Positions 49,503 to 58,168 of a stretch of 64,000 bases of DNA are shown in pieces; position 1 is the first letter of the stretch; the number at the start of each line of letters is the position of its first letter. Below the pieces are notes generated by a model. That model was not told the DNA's origin. It saw only the letters and a program-made list of their open reading frames with translations, and ran no database searches. The stretch comes from Paraburkholderia sp. (lineage in GTDB: Bacteria > Pseudomonadota > Gammaproteobacteria > Burkholderiales > Burkholderiaceae): contig NZ_JAPWKB010000013.1 in NCBI RefSeq assembly GCF_028283785.1, forward strand, positions 248,001-312,000, read 5' to 3'. The translations under genes and the position numbers were made by a program.

Positions 49503-51020
49503 ATGCCAGAAAAATCACTGCCAGTTACAACGCCACGCCTTTCATCCGGGATCGAAGGCATCGACGACATCCTCGGCGGCGGCCTCACGCCGAGTCGGCT
49601 CTACCTCGCGGAAGGCGCACCGGGCACGGGTAAAACCACCCTCGCGTTGCAATTTTTACTTGAAGGCGTCGCTCACGACGAGCGCTGCCTTTACATCACG
49701 CTGTCCGAAACGGGCGCCGAGTTAACGTCGGTCGCGCGGAGTCACGGCTGGGACATCAGCGGCATCACGGTGCTCGAACTGGTGTCCGACGAAGGCCTCG
49801 ATCCGCACTATGCGCAGACCGTGCTGCATCCGGCCGAAGTCGAACTCGGCGAGACCGTGCGCACGGTGATCGACCAGGTCGAGCAACTGAAGCCGACGCG
49901 GATCGTTCTCGACAGCCTGTCCGAATTGCGGCTGCTGGCGCAGAATCCGTTGCGCTATCGCCGTCAGATTCTCGCGCTCAAACGCTTCTTCTCGACGCGC
50001 GACTGCACGGTGCTGATGCTCGACGACAACGCGTCGGACCCCGGCGACGTGCAACTCCACAGCATCGCGCATGGCGTGATCGCGCTCGACAACCTGGTCC
50101 ACGACTACGGCGGCAACCGTCGCCGGTTGCGCATCGCGAAGATGCGCGGCATCAAGTTTCGCGAGGGCTATCACGACTTCACGCTCGACACGGGCGGCAT
50201 CAAGGTCTATCCGCGCCTTGTCGCGGCCGAGCATCACATGCCGTTCGATTCGCGCGTGGTCAGCACAGGCACGGAAGGGCTCGATACCTTGCTCGGCGGC
50301 GGTTTGCTGCCCGGCACGAACGCACTGATGATCGGACCGTCGGGTGTGGGCAAGACCACCACCGTGGTGTCCTGTTTGCTGGCCGCGCTGAAACGCGGGG
50401 AACGGTGCGCGTATTTCGTGTTCGACGAAACGCTGACCACCTTGCTCGCGCGCTGCGACGCGCTTGGAATGGAACTGCGGCCGCACGTCGATAGCGGTCT
50501 GCTGACGTTGCGCCAGATCGATCCTGCTGAAATCTCGCCGGGCGAATTCGCCAGCGCGGTACGCGAAGGCGTCGAAGATCATGGCGTGCGTTATGTCGCG
50601 ATCGACAGCCTCAACGCGTATCTGCACGCGATGCCCGGCGAGCGCTTCCTGTTGCTGCAAATGCACGAACTGCTCGGCTATCTGAACCAGCAGGGCGTCG
50701 TCACGATGCTGGTGCTCGGTCAGCACGGCATCATCGGCGAAGTCCATAACGATATGGACATCAGCTATCTGAGCGACGTAGTCGTGCTGTTCCGCTACTT
50801 CGAACATCATGGCGAAGTGCTGACGGCGGTCACGGCGGTCAAGAGCCGCGCCAGTGCGCACGAGCGCTCGATCCGTCAGTTCCGCCTCGGCGCCGACGGC
50901 GTCGAGGTCGGCGAAGCGTTGCGCGATTTCGAAGGCGTGCTGTCCGGCTTGCCGTCGTATCGGGGCGGGACGGCGCTGTTCGGTGCTACGGAGAGCTTCA
51001 ACGACAGTCCGGCGCGCTGA
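49503..51020 (+). CDS. KaiC-like double-domain ATPase
   Basis: The 505-residue protein has two RecA-like domains, each with Walker A: GAPGTGKTT (Lys44) and GPSGVGKTT (Lys284). The first half has CLYITLSETGAEL and RIVLDSLSEL; the second has CAYFVFDETLTTLL and VRYVAIDSLNAYL. The layout matches KaiC-family proteins outside cyanobacteria. No KaiA or KaiB is encoded here, so a clock role is not implied; coupling to the three downstream kinases is likely. The next gene begins 2 bases after the stop. The ATG has no good Shine-Dalgarno sequence. Confidence 0.9.
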   Translation: MPEKSLPVTTPRLSSGIEGIDDILGGGLTPSRLYLAEGAPGTGKTTLALQFLLEGVAHDERCLYITLSETGAELTSVARSHGWDISGITVLELVSDEGLDPHYAQTVLHPAEVELGETVRTVIDQVEQLKPTRIVLDSLSELRLLAQNPLRYRRQILALKRFFSTRDCTVLMLDDNASDPGDVQLHSIAHGVIALDNLVHDYGGNRRRLRIAKMRGIKFREGYHDFTLDTGGIKVYPRLVAAEHHMPFDSRVVSTGTEGLDTLLGGGLLPGTNALMIGPSGVGKTTTVVSCLLAALKRGERCAYFVFDETLTTLLARCDALGMELRPHVDSGLLTLRQIDPAEISPGEFASAVREGVEDHGVRYVAIDSLNAYLHAMPGERFLLLQMHELLGYLNQQGVVTMLVLGQHGIIGEVHNDMDISYLSDVVVLFRYFEHHGEVLTAVTAVKSRASAHERSIRQFRLGADGVEVGEALRDFEGVLSGLPSYRGGTALFGATESFNDSPAR

Positions 51021-51022
51021 TC

Positions 51023-52714
51023 ATGGAACATCGCGTCCTGATCCTGGCGCCGTTCGGCCGCGACGCCGACGTGATCGCGGAACTGCTCGCGCGCGACCGG
51101 CGCGACACGCTCGTATGCCGCGATCTGCATGCGCTCGCCGATGCACTGCCCGATGGCGCGGGATGCGCGTTGATCGCGGAAGAAGCGTTGACGGGCGGTG
51201 GCACCTCGCGACTGTTCGAGTGGCTCGGACAGCAGCCGGCATGGTCCGATTTTCCGATCGTGCTGCTGGCCGGCGCGCGTATCGCACAGCGGGGTCCGTC
51301 CACGCTCGACGCGCCCGAATGGCTCGGCAACGTGCTGGTGCTGGAGCGGCCGCTGAACTCCGACACGCTGCGCCGCGCGGTGGCGTCGTCGTTGCGGGCG
51401 CGTAATCGCCAGTACGATTCGCGTCATCATCTCGAAGAATCGCGCCGGCATCTGGCGGAACGCACGCATGCGCAAAACGCATTGGTCGAACTGAACGACT
51501 CGCTGGAAGGGCGCATCGCCGAGCGCACGCATGAATTGTCGTCGGCGAACAACCGGTTGCTGACCGAGATTCACGAGCGCGCGAAAGTGCAGGCGGTGCT
51601 GGTGCAATCGCAAAAGATGGAAGCGCTCGGGCAGTTGACGGGCGGCATCGCGCACGACTTCAACAATCTGCTGAACGTCATCATGGTCAACGCGGAGCTG
51701 ATTTCGCGGGTCGCCGGCGACGATCGCGTGCGGACCATGGCGGCGACCGTCAAGCGGGCGACCGAGCGCGGCGCGAAGCTGACCGGGCAATTGCTGACGT
51801 TCTCTCGCACCAGCAATCTCGACCTCAAGGCGGTGGACGTGGTTGCGTTGCTCAAAGGCATGCGCGACATCATCACGGTGTCGCTCGGCTCGACGATCCA
51901 CTACGCGAACGAGTTCGAAAGCGATCAGATGTGGACGCGCGCCGACGCGAACCAGATCGAACTGGCCATTCTCAACATGGCCATCAATGCGCGCGATGCG
52001 ATGCCCACCGGCGGCCATCTGCACATTCGCGTGAAGGAGCGCGACGCGCCGGACCAGACGCTGGTGCAAGGCCGTTACGTGGTGGTCGAAGTCGCGGACA
52101 CGGGCGCAGGCATTCCGGCTGATGTGGTGTCGCGCGTTTTCGATCCGTTCTTCACGACCAAACCGGTCGGCAAGGGCACCGGTCTCGGCTTGAGTCAGGT
52201 CTACGGAATTGCGCGTCAGGCGGGCGGCACCGCGCGTTTCGACAGCGCGGAAGGCGTCGGCACGACGGTCGCGCTGTGGTTGCCGCTGCGCGAGCGGGTC
52301 GAGCCGGAAGCGCAGGCGGTGTCGGATGCCGAGCAGAAGGCGACCGGCGGCAAGCGGGTGCTGGTGATCGAAGACGACCGCGAAGTGCGCGCGATGCTGG
52401 TCGAATCGTTGAAGATGCTCGGCTATGCTGTCACGGAAGCGCCCGATGGCCGCGCCGGGCTCGACCGTCTGGCGGACGACAATCCCGATTTGCTGATGGT
52501 CGATTTCGTGATGCCGGGCATGAACGGCATCGATGTGATTGCAGAAGCGCGCAAGCTGCGTCACGATCTGCCGGTGATCCTCGCAACCGGCTATGCCGAT
52601 GTCGATGTGTCGAGCCTGACGTTCAGCCGCTGCACGGTGTTGCGCAAACCGTTCCAGCTCGACGAACTGGCGCGCACGGTGCGGCTCGGCCTGCTCGGTC
52701 AGGACCGGACCTAG
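51023..52714 (+). CDS. Hybrid histidine kinase with degenerate N-terminal receiver and C-terminal receiver
   Basis: The 563-residue protein lacks membrane spans. Residues 1-125 look like a receiver fold without the phospho-acceptor Asp. A coiled coil follows (about 132-195), then a HisKA domain of the HDFNN type with His211 in [13 protein letters not shown] and an HATPase domain ([24 protein letters not shown]). A true receiver ends the protein, with Asp494 in [13 protein letters not shown] and a Lys in RKPFQLDEL. It directly follows the KaiC-like gene and likely acts with it. Confidence 0.9.
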   Translation: MEHRVLILAPFGRDADVIAELLARDRRDTLVCRDLHALADALPDGAGCALIAEEALTGGGTSRLFEWLGQQPAWSDFPIVLLAGARIAQRGPSTLDAPEWLGNVLVLERPLNSDTLRRAVASSLRARNRQYDSRHHLEESRRHLAERTHAQNALVELNDSLEGRIAERTHELSSANNRLLTEIHERAKVQAVLVQSQKMEALGQLTGGIAHDFNNLLNVIMVNAELISRVAGDDRVRTMAATVKRATERGAKLTGQLLTFSRTSNLDLKAVDVVALLKGMRDIITVSLGSTIHYANEFESDQMWTRADANQIELAILNMAINARDAMPTGGHLHIRVKERDAPDQTLVQGRYVVVEVADTGAGIPADVVSRVFDPFFTTKPVGKGTGLGLSQVYGIARQAGGTARFDSAEGVGTTVALWLPLRERVEPEAQAVSDAEQKATGGKRVLVIEDDREVRAMLVESLKMLGYAVTEAPDGRAGLDRLADDNPDLLMVDFVMPGMNGIDVIAEARKLRHDLPVILATGYADVDVSSLTFSRCTVLRKPFQLDELARTVRLGLLGQDRT

Positions 52715-52790
52715 CCGATGTTCGCGCGCACGTCGCCGAACCCGGCTTTCGTGCCCTTCGGGGCCATTTTCATCCACTGATCACCACGTA

Positions 52791-54164
52791 ATGGCACTGC
52801 CGCTTTTCTCCATGTCCATCGACAGCGAGCACGACGTGATCGCCGCGCGCCGTCGCGCGCGCGAATTGAGCGCCGCGCTGAATTTCGCACCGCAAGACCA
52901 GACGCGCATCGCGACGTCGGTGATGGAAGTGGCGCGAATGCTTCAGATCGCGCATCGCGGCGGCCGCGTCGAATTCAGCGTGGACGACACACCCGCGCCG
53001 CAGCGGCTCGGGATCCGGCTGATCTCGCCGGTCGCGCCGTCCGCGTTGCAAGCCAACGTCGATCCCGACAACGCCCGCTCGGGGCTCGGGCTGCTCGCCG
53101 GGCAACGGCTGATGGACGCTTGCAGGCTCGTCGAGGAAGCGGGCGGCGGCGCGGCGGTGGAATTGTCGAAGACGCTGCCGGAGCGCGCAAAACCGGTCAC
53201 GGCGGAGCGCGCGCTCGAATTGTCGGCGATGCTCGCACGCTCGCACGGCGAAGGCTCTTATGACGAATTGCAGCGTCAGAACCGCGAACTCGTCAACGCG
53301 CTGGGCGAATTGCGCGAGCGCCAGGAAGACCTGAGCCGCCTTACGCGCGAACTCGAGGACACCAATCGCGGCGTGGTCGCGCTGTACGCGGAACTCGAAC
53401 AACGTGCCGAATATCTGCGCCGCGCCGACGAATCGAAATCGCGCTTCCTGTCGAACATGAGTCACGAGTTCCGCACGCCGCTGTCGTCGATCCGCGCGCT
53501 GTCGAACCTGCTGATCGGACGGGTGGACGGTGAACTCACCGACGAGCAGGAAAAGCAGGTCCGATTGATCCGGCAAGCGGCGCAAGACCTGTCCGATACC
53601 GTCGACGATCTGCTCGACATCGCCAAGATCGAGGCGGGGAAGATCGAGGTGCGTCCGGGCGAATTCGAAGCGGACAACCTGTTTTCGGCGCTGCGCGGGA
53701 TGTTCCGCCCGTTGCTGACGAACCCGGCGGTCGATCTCGTGTTCGACGTGTCGAGCCGGATTCCGCCGGTGCGGACCGACGAAAAAATGGTCACGCAGAT
53801 CATGCGCAATTTCATTTCCAACGCGCTGAAGTTCACCGTGCGCGGCGAGATTCGCGTGAGCGCGCTCTACGACGCGGAGACGAAAATGATCACGTTCGCG
53901 GTGGCCGATACTGGCATCGGGATTGCGCCCGAGCATCAGCACGTGGTGTTCGAGGAGTTCGGCCAGATTCCGAACGACCTGCAGCAGTTCGTCAAAGGCA
54001 CCGGCCTCGGCTTGCCGCTGTGCAAGAAGCTGGCGGTGCTGCTGGGCGGCGACGTGACGCTGCGCAGCGAAGCGGGCCAGGGTTCGACGTTCGCGGCCAC
54101 CTTGCCGTGCGTGTTTGCGGATCACGTCGCGAGTCTCGCGGCCGGCGGTAAGGCGCACCCATGA
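52791..54164 (+). CDS. Histidine kinase with N-terminal RsbT-like ATPase domain
   Basis: The 457-residue protein begins with an HATPase of the anti-sigma/RsbT kind (about 10-130: ARRRARELSAALNFAPQDQTRIATSVMEVARM, later SGLGLLAGQRLMD). A coiled coil follows (about 155-215), then a HisKA domain with His225 in SNMSHEFRTPLSS and a classical HATPase (DTGIGIAPEHQH, GTGLGLPLCKKL). The RsbT-like part combined with a kinase is typical of signalling operons with KaiC-like proteins. Its end overlaps the next start by ATGA. Confidence 0.88.
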   Translation: MALPLFSMSIDSEHDVIAARRRARELSAALNFAPQDQTRIATSVMEVARMLQIAHRGGRVEFSVDDTPAPQRLGIRLISPVAPSALQANVDPDNARSGLGLLAGQRLMDACRLVEEAGGGAAVELSKTLPERAKPVTAERALELSAMLARSHGEGSYDELQRQNRELVNALGELRERQEDLSRLTRELEDTNRGVVALYAELEQRAEYLRRADESKSRFLSNMSHEFRTPLSSIRALSNLLIGRVDGELTDEQEKQVRLIRQAAQDLSDTVDDLLDIAKIEAGKIEVRPGEFEADNLFSALRGMFRPLLTNPAVDLVFDVSSRIPPVRTDEKMVTQIMRNFISNALKFTVRGEIRVSALYDAETKMITFAVADTGIGIAPEHQHVVFEEFGQIPNDLQQFVKGTGLGLPLCKKLAVLLGGDVTLRSEAGQGSTFAATLPCVFADHVASLAAGGKAHP

Positions 54165-56092
54165 TGGACTGGAGCCGCTTTCTGATCCTCAACGTCGACG
54201 ACAACGAGGGCGCGCGTTATGCAAAGAGCCGCATCCTGTCGCGCGCCGGGTTTCGCGTGATCGAAGCCGCGAGCGGCGGCGCGGCGCTCGACAGCGTCCG
54301 GATGGCGTTACCCGATCTGGTCGTGCTCGACGTGAAGCTGCCCGATATCAACGGCCTCGACGTGTGCCGCCGCATCAAGTCCGCGCCGGAAACGTCAGGC
54401 ACGCTGGTCGTGCAGACGTCGGCGGCGGCGGTCGAAAGTATCGACCGGGTGCGCGGCCTCGAAAACGGCGCGGATGCGTATCTGACCGAGCCGATGGAAC
54501 CGGCGGAACTGATCGCGCAAGTGCATGCGTTGTTGCGCGTGCGGCTCGCGGAAACCGCATTGCGCGAAAGCGAAGAACGCTTCCGCCAGCTTGCCGAAAA
54601 CATCGACGACGTGTTCTGGATGCTCGATCCCGCTACGCATTCGCTGCTGTATCTGAGCCCCGCGTACCGTCGTCTGTGGGATGCGGGCGACGCCAGCGTC
54701 GCGCCCGATCCGAAACCGGACGACGACCATTGGGTCGGACAGATTTTCGCGGAAGACAAGGCGCGCGTCGCGCATGCGTACCGGGCGCTGATCGATCACG
54801 GCACGGCCTATGAAATCGAATACCGGATCAGGCGCGCGGGCGGCGACACGCTGTGGGTCGGCGAGCGCGGCTTCCCGGTTCACGATGCGCGCGGGCGACG
54901 CTACCGCGTCGCGGGCATCGTCAACGATATCTCCGAGCGCAAGATCACCGAATTGCGTCTGCGTGAAGCGGATCGCCGCAAGGACGAATTTCTCGCGATG
55001 CTCGCGCACGAGTTGCGCAATCCGCTCGCGCCGATCCAGAGCGCGGTGGAATTGCTGCGTCCCGAACGGCGCGCCGAGACAGCGCAATTCGAAAACGCGC
55101 GCGCGATCATTGAGCGTCAGGTGCGTCATTTGAGCCGTCTGGTCGACGATCTGCTCGACGTCGCGCGAATTACGCAAGGCAAGATCACGCTGCGCCAGGA
55201 AACGGTGGAACTGTCCGGCGCAATCAAGGCGGCGATCGAAACCGCGCAACCGGCGCTGATTCGCAAGCGCCATCAACTGATGACGTCGCTGCCGCCGACA
55301 TCCACGTATCTGACCGGCGACTCGGTGCGGATCGCGCAGGTGCTCGGCAATCTGCTGTCGAACGCGGCGAAATACACGCCCGAAGGCGGCGAGATCGAAG
55401 TCGATGCGCAACACGTGGACGATACGGTGCGCATCGTCGTCCGCGATAACGGCATCGGCATCGCCGCCGACGTGCTATCGACGATCTTCGAACTGTTCGT
55501 GCAATCGAAAGACTCGCTGGAACGCTCGGAAGGCGGGCTGGGAATCGGCTTGCCGCTCGCGAGAGCGTTGCTCGAACTGCATGGCGGCCATATCGAGGCG
55601 CACTCGCCGGGAGCCGGTCAGGGCAGCGAATTCGTGGTGGTGTTGCCGGTGATGCGCGGGCAACCCGCTATTGCGCCGGACGCCGTGGTGCCGGCCGTGA
55701 CGGCGTCGAACGGGCTGCATCGCGTGTTGCTGGTCGACGACAACGTCGATGCGGCGCTGGCGATGTCGTTCCTGCTGGAATCGGAAGGCTTCGACGTCAA
55801 GGTCGCGCATGACGGCGTGTCGGCGCTGGAGATGGCCGCGTCGTTCGAGCCGGAAGTGCTGCTGCTCGATATCGGCTTGCCGGGCATGGACGGCTATGCG
55901 CTCGCGCGCGCGTTTCGCGAGCGTCCCGGCACCCGAAACGCGCTGATGATCGCAATCACCGGTTATGGACAGAGCGGCGACCGGGCGTCGTCGCGCGAGG
56001 CGGGGTTCGATCTGCATCTGACCAAGCCGGTCTCGTTCGACGATCTGGCCGACGCGGTCCGCCGTCACTTCGACAAGGCGAACGCGTCGTGA
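54161..56092 (+). CDS. Receiver-PAS-histidine kinase-receiver protein
   Basis: The 643-residue protein has a receiver (Asp13/Asp14, phospho-acceptor Asp57 in VVLDVKLPDINGLDV). At the place of the conserved Lys it has Glu110 (AYLTEPMEPAEL). A PAS domain follows (about 140-265, EERFRQLAENIDDVFWMLD), then a HisKA with His283 in MLAHELRNPLAPI and an HATPase (DNGIGIAADVL). A C-terminal receiver has Asp570 in LLLDIGLPGMDGYAL and Lys in LTKPVSFDDL. It is the last gene of the kaiC-like operon and is translationally coupled to the previous kinase. Confidence 0.9.
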   Translation: MMDWSRFLILNVDDNEGARYAKSRILSRAGFRVIEAASGGAALDSVRMALPDLVVLDVKLPDINGLDVCRRIKSAPETSGTLVVQTSAAAVESIDRVRGLENGADAYLTEPMEPAELIAQVHALLRVRLAETALRESEERFRQLAENIDDVFWMLDPATHSLLYLSPAYRRLWDAGDASVAPDPKPDDDHWVGQIFAEDKARVAHAYRALIDHGTAYEIEYRIRRAGGDTLWVGERGFPVHDARGRRYRVAGIVNDISERKITELRLREADRRKDEFLAMLAHELRNPLAPIQSAVELLRPERRAETAQFENARAIIERQVRHLSRLVDDLLDVARITQGKITLRQETVELSGAIKAAIETAQPALIRKRHQLMTSLPPTSTYLTGDSVRIAQVLGNLLSNAAKYTPEGGEIEVDAQHVDDTVRIVVRDNGIGIAADVLSTIFELFVQSKDSLERSEGGLGIGLPLARALLELHGGHIEAHSPGAGQGSEFVVVLPVMRGQPAIAPDAVVPAVTASNGLHRVLLVDDNVDAALAMSFLLESEGFDVKVAHDGVSALEMAASFEPEVLLLDIGLPGMDGYALARAFRERPGTRNALMIAITGYGQSGDRASSREAGFDLHLTKPVSFDDLADAVRRHFDKANAS

Positions 56093-56125
56093 CCGCGACG
56101 TGACGCAAAGCGAAGCGACGCCCGG

Positions 56126-56923
56126 TCAGTGAACGCCCGGCGGCATCGGCTTGCCGGACTGGCCCAACTGCGCGGCCGGGTATTGCGCTTCCAGCGCCGC
56201 CTGCTCGGCCATGCGCATCGTGCGCATTTCCGTCATGCCGATCAGCAAACTCACCGTCTGCTCGTTGATGATCCTCACGACCGTGTTGAGACGCTCGCGG
56301 TCGAACTTTTCCCAGCCGAGCGCTTCGCCCGCGCTGCGGCAGGTCATGTGAAACGGAAATAGCTGGCCGGTGATCGCCAGCATCCGTACGACCACTTCCG
56401 GATCGTCTGGCGGCAAGCCCATCAGGCGCGACACGAGTTCCGCGTTGACCCGACGAAGCTGTTCGCTGAACTGCTTTTTCATGACCATGAAGCTGGACTC
56501 GTGTCCGAGACCCGCCTGCTCGCGCGCCATAAAGAGTCGCCAGCTATCCGGTTCGCCCGACATCAGCAGAAACTCGGCAATCTGCGTCTGGATCGAGCAG
56601 AACGCGTGAATCAGCGCGGCGTCGCCCGCTGCCGGCTCGTCGAGCAGGGCCTGCGCGGCATCGACCGCGCCCGACATATACGCCGATACACGTCCCATGA
56701 TGTGCTCGACGCACGCCAGGTAGACGCCTTCCTTGTTATCGAAGTAGTAGACCAGCGCCGGCGCGTTGACGCCCGCGCGCTCGGCGATCTCGCGCGTCGA
56801 TGCGCCTTCGAAACCCTTTTCGCCGAACAGGCCGAGCGCGGCCTCGACGATCTTCGCGCGAGTCTCTTCGCCGCGCTGATATCCGCCGTCGGCCGCCGGT
56901 CGATGTCTTGGTGGGGGTGCCAT
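56126..56923 (-). CDS. TetR-family regulator with CecR-like C-terminal domain
   Basis: The 265-residue protein has an N-terminal TetR helix-turn-helix (TRAKIVEAALGLFGEKGFEGASTREIAERAGVNAPALVYYFDNKEGVYLAC). The long C-terminal ligand domain resembles CecR/DUF1956 regulators, which control HlyD-type efflux systems in enterobacteria. It is divergent from the emrA-emrB-nodT operon and separated from it by 111 bases holding a strong promoter with overlapping palindromes. The frame is open far upstream, but the ATG at 56923 begins the first plausible N-terminus. Confidence 0.88.
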   Translation of the reverse strand: MAPPPRHRPAADGGYQRGEETRAKIVEAALGLFGEKGFEGASTREIAERAGVNAPALVYYFDNKEGVYLACVEHIMGRVSAYMSGAVDAAQALLDEPAAGDAALIHAFCSIQTQIAEFLLMSGEPDSWRLFMAREQAGLGHESSFMVMKKQFSEQLRRVNAELVSRLMGLPPDDPEVVVRMLAITGQLFPFHMTCRSAGEALGWEKFDRERLNTVVRIINEQTVSLLIGMTEMRTMRMAEQAALEAQYPAAQLGQSGKPMPPGVH

Positions 56924-56976
56924 CGTTGAAATTCCTGACTTTTGGGTCGTCGGTAAGAAAATGCAAAATATAACAG

Positions 56977-57017
56977 TTGACACAATTTTACCAACTGGAA
57001 TAATTCGACCAATTGGT
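56977..57017 (+). promoter_or_regulatory. Promoter with overlapping TetR operator for the efflux operon
   Basis: A perfect TTGACA (-35, 56977-56982) is followed after 16 bases by AATAAT (-10, 56999-57004). The spacer contains TACCAACTGG, and downstream lies the palindrome ACCAATTGGT (57008-57017). Two similar TACCAA-type half-sites around the -10 box fit repression by the divergent TetR protein. Confidence 0.65.
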
Positions 57018-57034
57018 ATAAATCTGGAGTCTAC

Positions 57035-58168
57035 ATGTCTGCCACCCTGCCTGTCACCGAACCGCAACCTGCGTCGCCGGCGCAACGTCCCGCCAACTCG
57101 AAGAAAAAGATACTGCTGATCGCAATCGGCGGGGTGCTCGTACTGGGCGCCGTCGCCTGGGGCGCGCGCTGGTGGACGGTCGGCCGCTTTATCGAATCGA
57201 CCGACGACGCGTATCTGCAAGCCGACGGCATGACGGTCGCGCCGAAGGTTTCCGGCTATATCGCCGAGGTTTACGTGGGCGACAACCAGTCCGTGAAGGC
57301 GGGCGATCCGCTGGTGCGACTGGACAGCCGCCAGTATCAGGCCGCGCTCGATCAGGCGAATGCATCGATTGCGGCGCGTCAGGCCGACATCGAACGCGGC
57401 GAGGCCGAACTCGCGCAACAGCAGTCGAACATTGCGCAGGCGCGCGCGCAGCTCGACGGCGCGACGTCGAACGAGGCGTATGCGGCCGGCCAGGTGAAGC
57501 GCTACGAGCCGCTCGCCGCGACCGGCGCGGAAACCAGCGAGCGCGTCGCCGAGCTGCGCAACTCGCAGCGTCAGGCCAGCGCAACCCGTGCCGCCGATGC
57601 CGCCGCGCTCGAAAGCGCGCAGCGTCAGCTCGCCACGACCCGCGCCAGCATCGATCAGGCGCGTGCGCAGTTGACGGCCGCGACCGCGAGCGCGCGTCAA
57701 TCGCAACTCGATATGGGCGACACGGTCGTGCGCAGCCCGATCGCCGGACGCGTCGGCGATCGCAGCGTACGGATCGGTCAGTTCGCGCAGCCGGGTTCGC
57801 GTTTCATGACCATCGTGCCGGTGCAGGACGTCTATCTGACGGCGAACTTCAAGGAAACGCAGATCGGCATGATGCGGATCGGGCAGCCGGTCAAACTGCG
57901 CGTCGATGCATTGCCGGGCGCGGATCTTCATGGCACGGTCGAAAGCTTTTCGCCGGGTACGGGCTCGCAATTCGCGCTGCTGCCGGCGCAAAACGCCACC
58001 GGTAACTTCACGAAGATCGTCCAGCGCGTGCCGGTCCGCATCCATCTGGATGTCGGCGCCGAAACCCGTAAGGTGCTGCTGCCGGGGATGTCGGTCAACG
58101 TCGATGTCGACACGCGCGGCGCACGCGAAACCGAACAACGCATCGAACGCGAGAACGACCGTGGCTGA
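57035..58168 (+). CDS. emrA: HlyD/EmrA-type periplasmic adaptor of an efflux pump
   Basis: The 377-residue protein has one N-terminal membrane span (about 23-44). A lipoyl-like half follows (STDDAYLQADGMTVAPKVSGYIAEVYVGDNQSVKAGDPLVRLD), then a long Gln/Ala-rich coiled-coil hairpin (about 100-220). The second half is GDTVVRSPIAGRVGDRSVRIGQF, with a beta-barrel end. Adaptors of this kind connect an EmrB carrier to an outer-membrane channel. CTGGAG is upstream of the ATG. It overlaps the emrB-like gene by 8 bases. Confidence 0.92.
   Translation: MSATLPVTEPQPASPAQRPANSKKKILLIAIGGVLVLGAVAWGARWWTVGRFIESTDDAYLQADGMTVAPKVSGYIAEVYVGDNQSVKAGDPLVRLDSRQYQAALDQANASIAARQADIERGEAELAQQQSNIAQARAQLDGATSNEAYAAGQVKRYEPLAATGAETSERVAELRNSQRQASATRAADAAALESAQRQLATTRASIDQARAQLTAATASARQSQLDMGDTVVRSPIAGRVGDRSVRIGQFAQPGSRFMTIVPVQDVYLTANFKETQIGMMRIGQPVKLRVDALPGADLHGTVESFSPGTGSQFALLPAQNATGNFTKIVQRVPVRIHLDVGAETRKVLLPGMSVNVDVDTRGARETEQRIERENDRG

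Noticed and set aside
49503..51020. Circadian clock operon
   Set aside because: The ATPase is KaiC-like, but kaiA and kaiB are absent and the kinases are unlike SasA.
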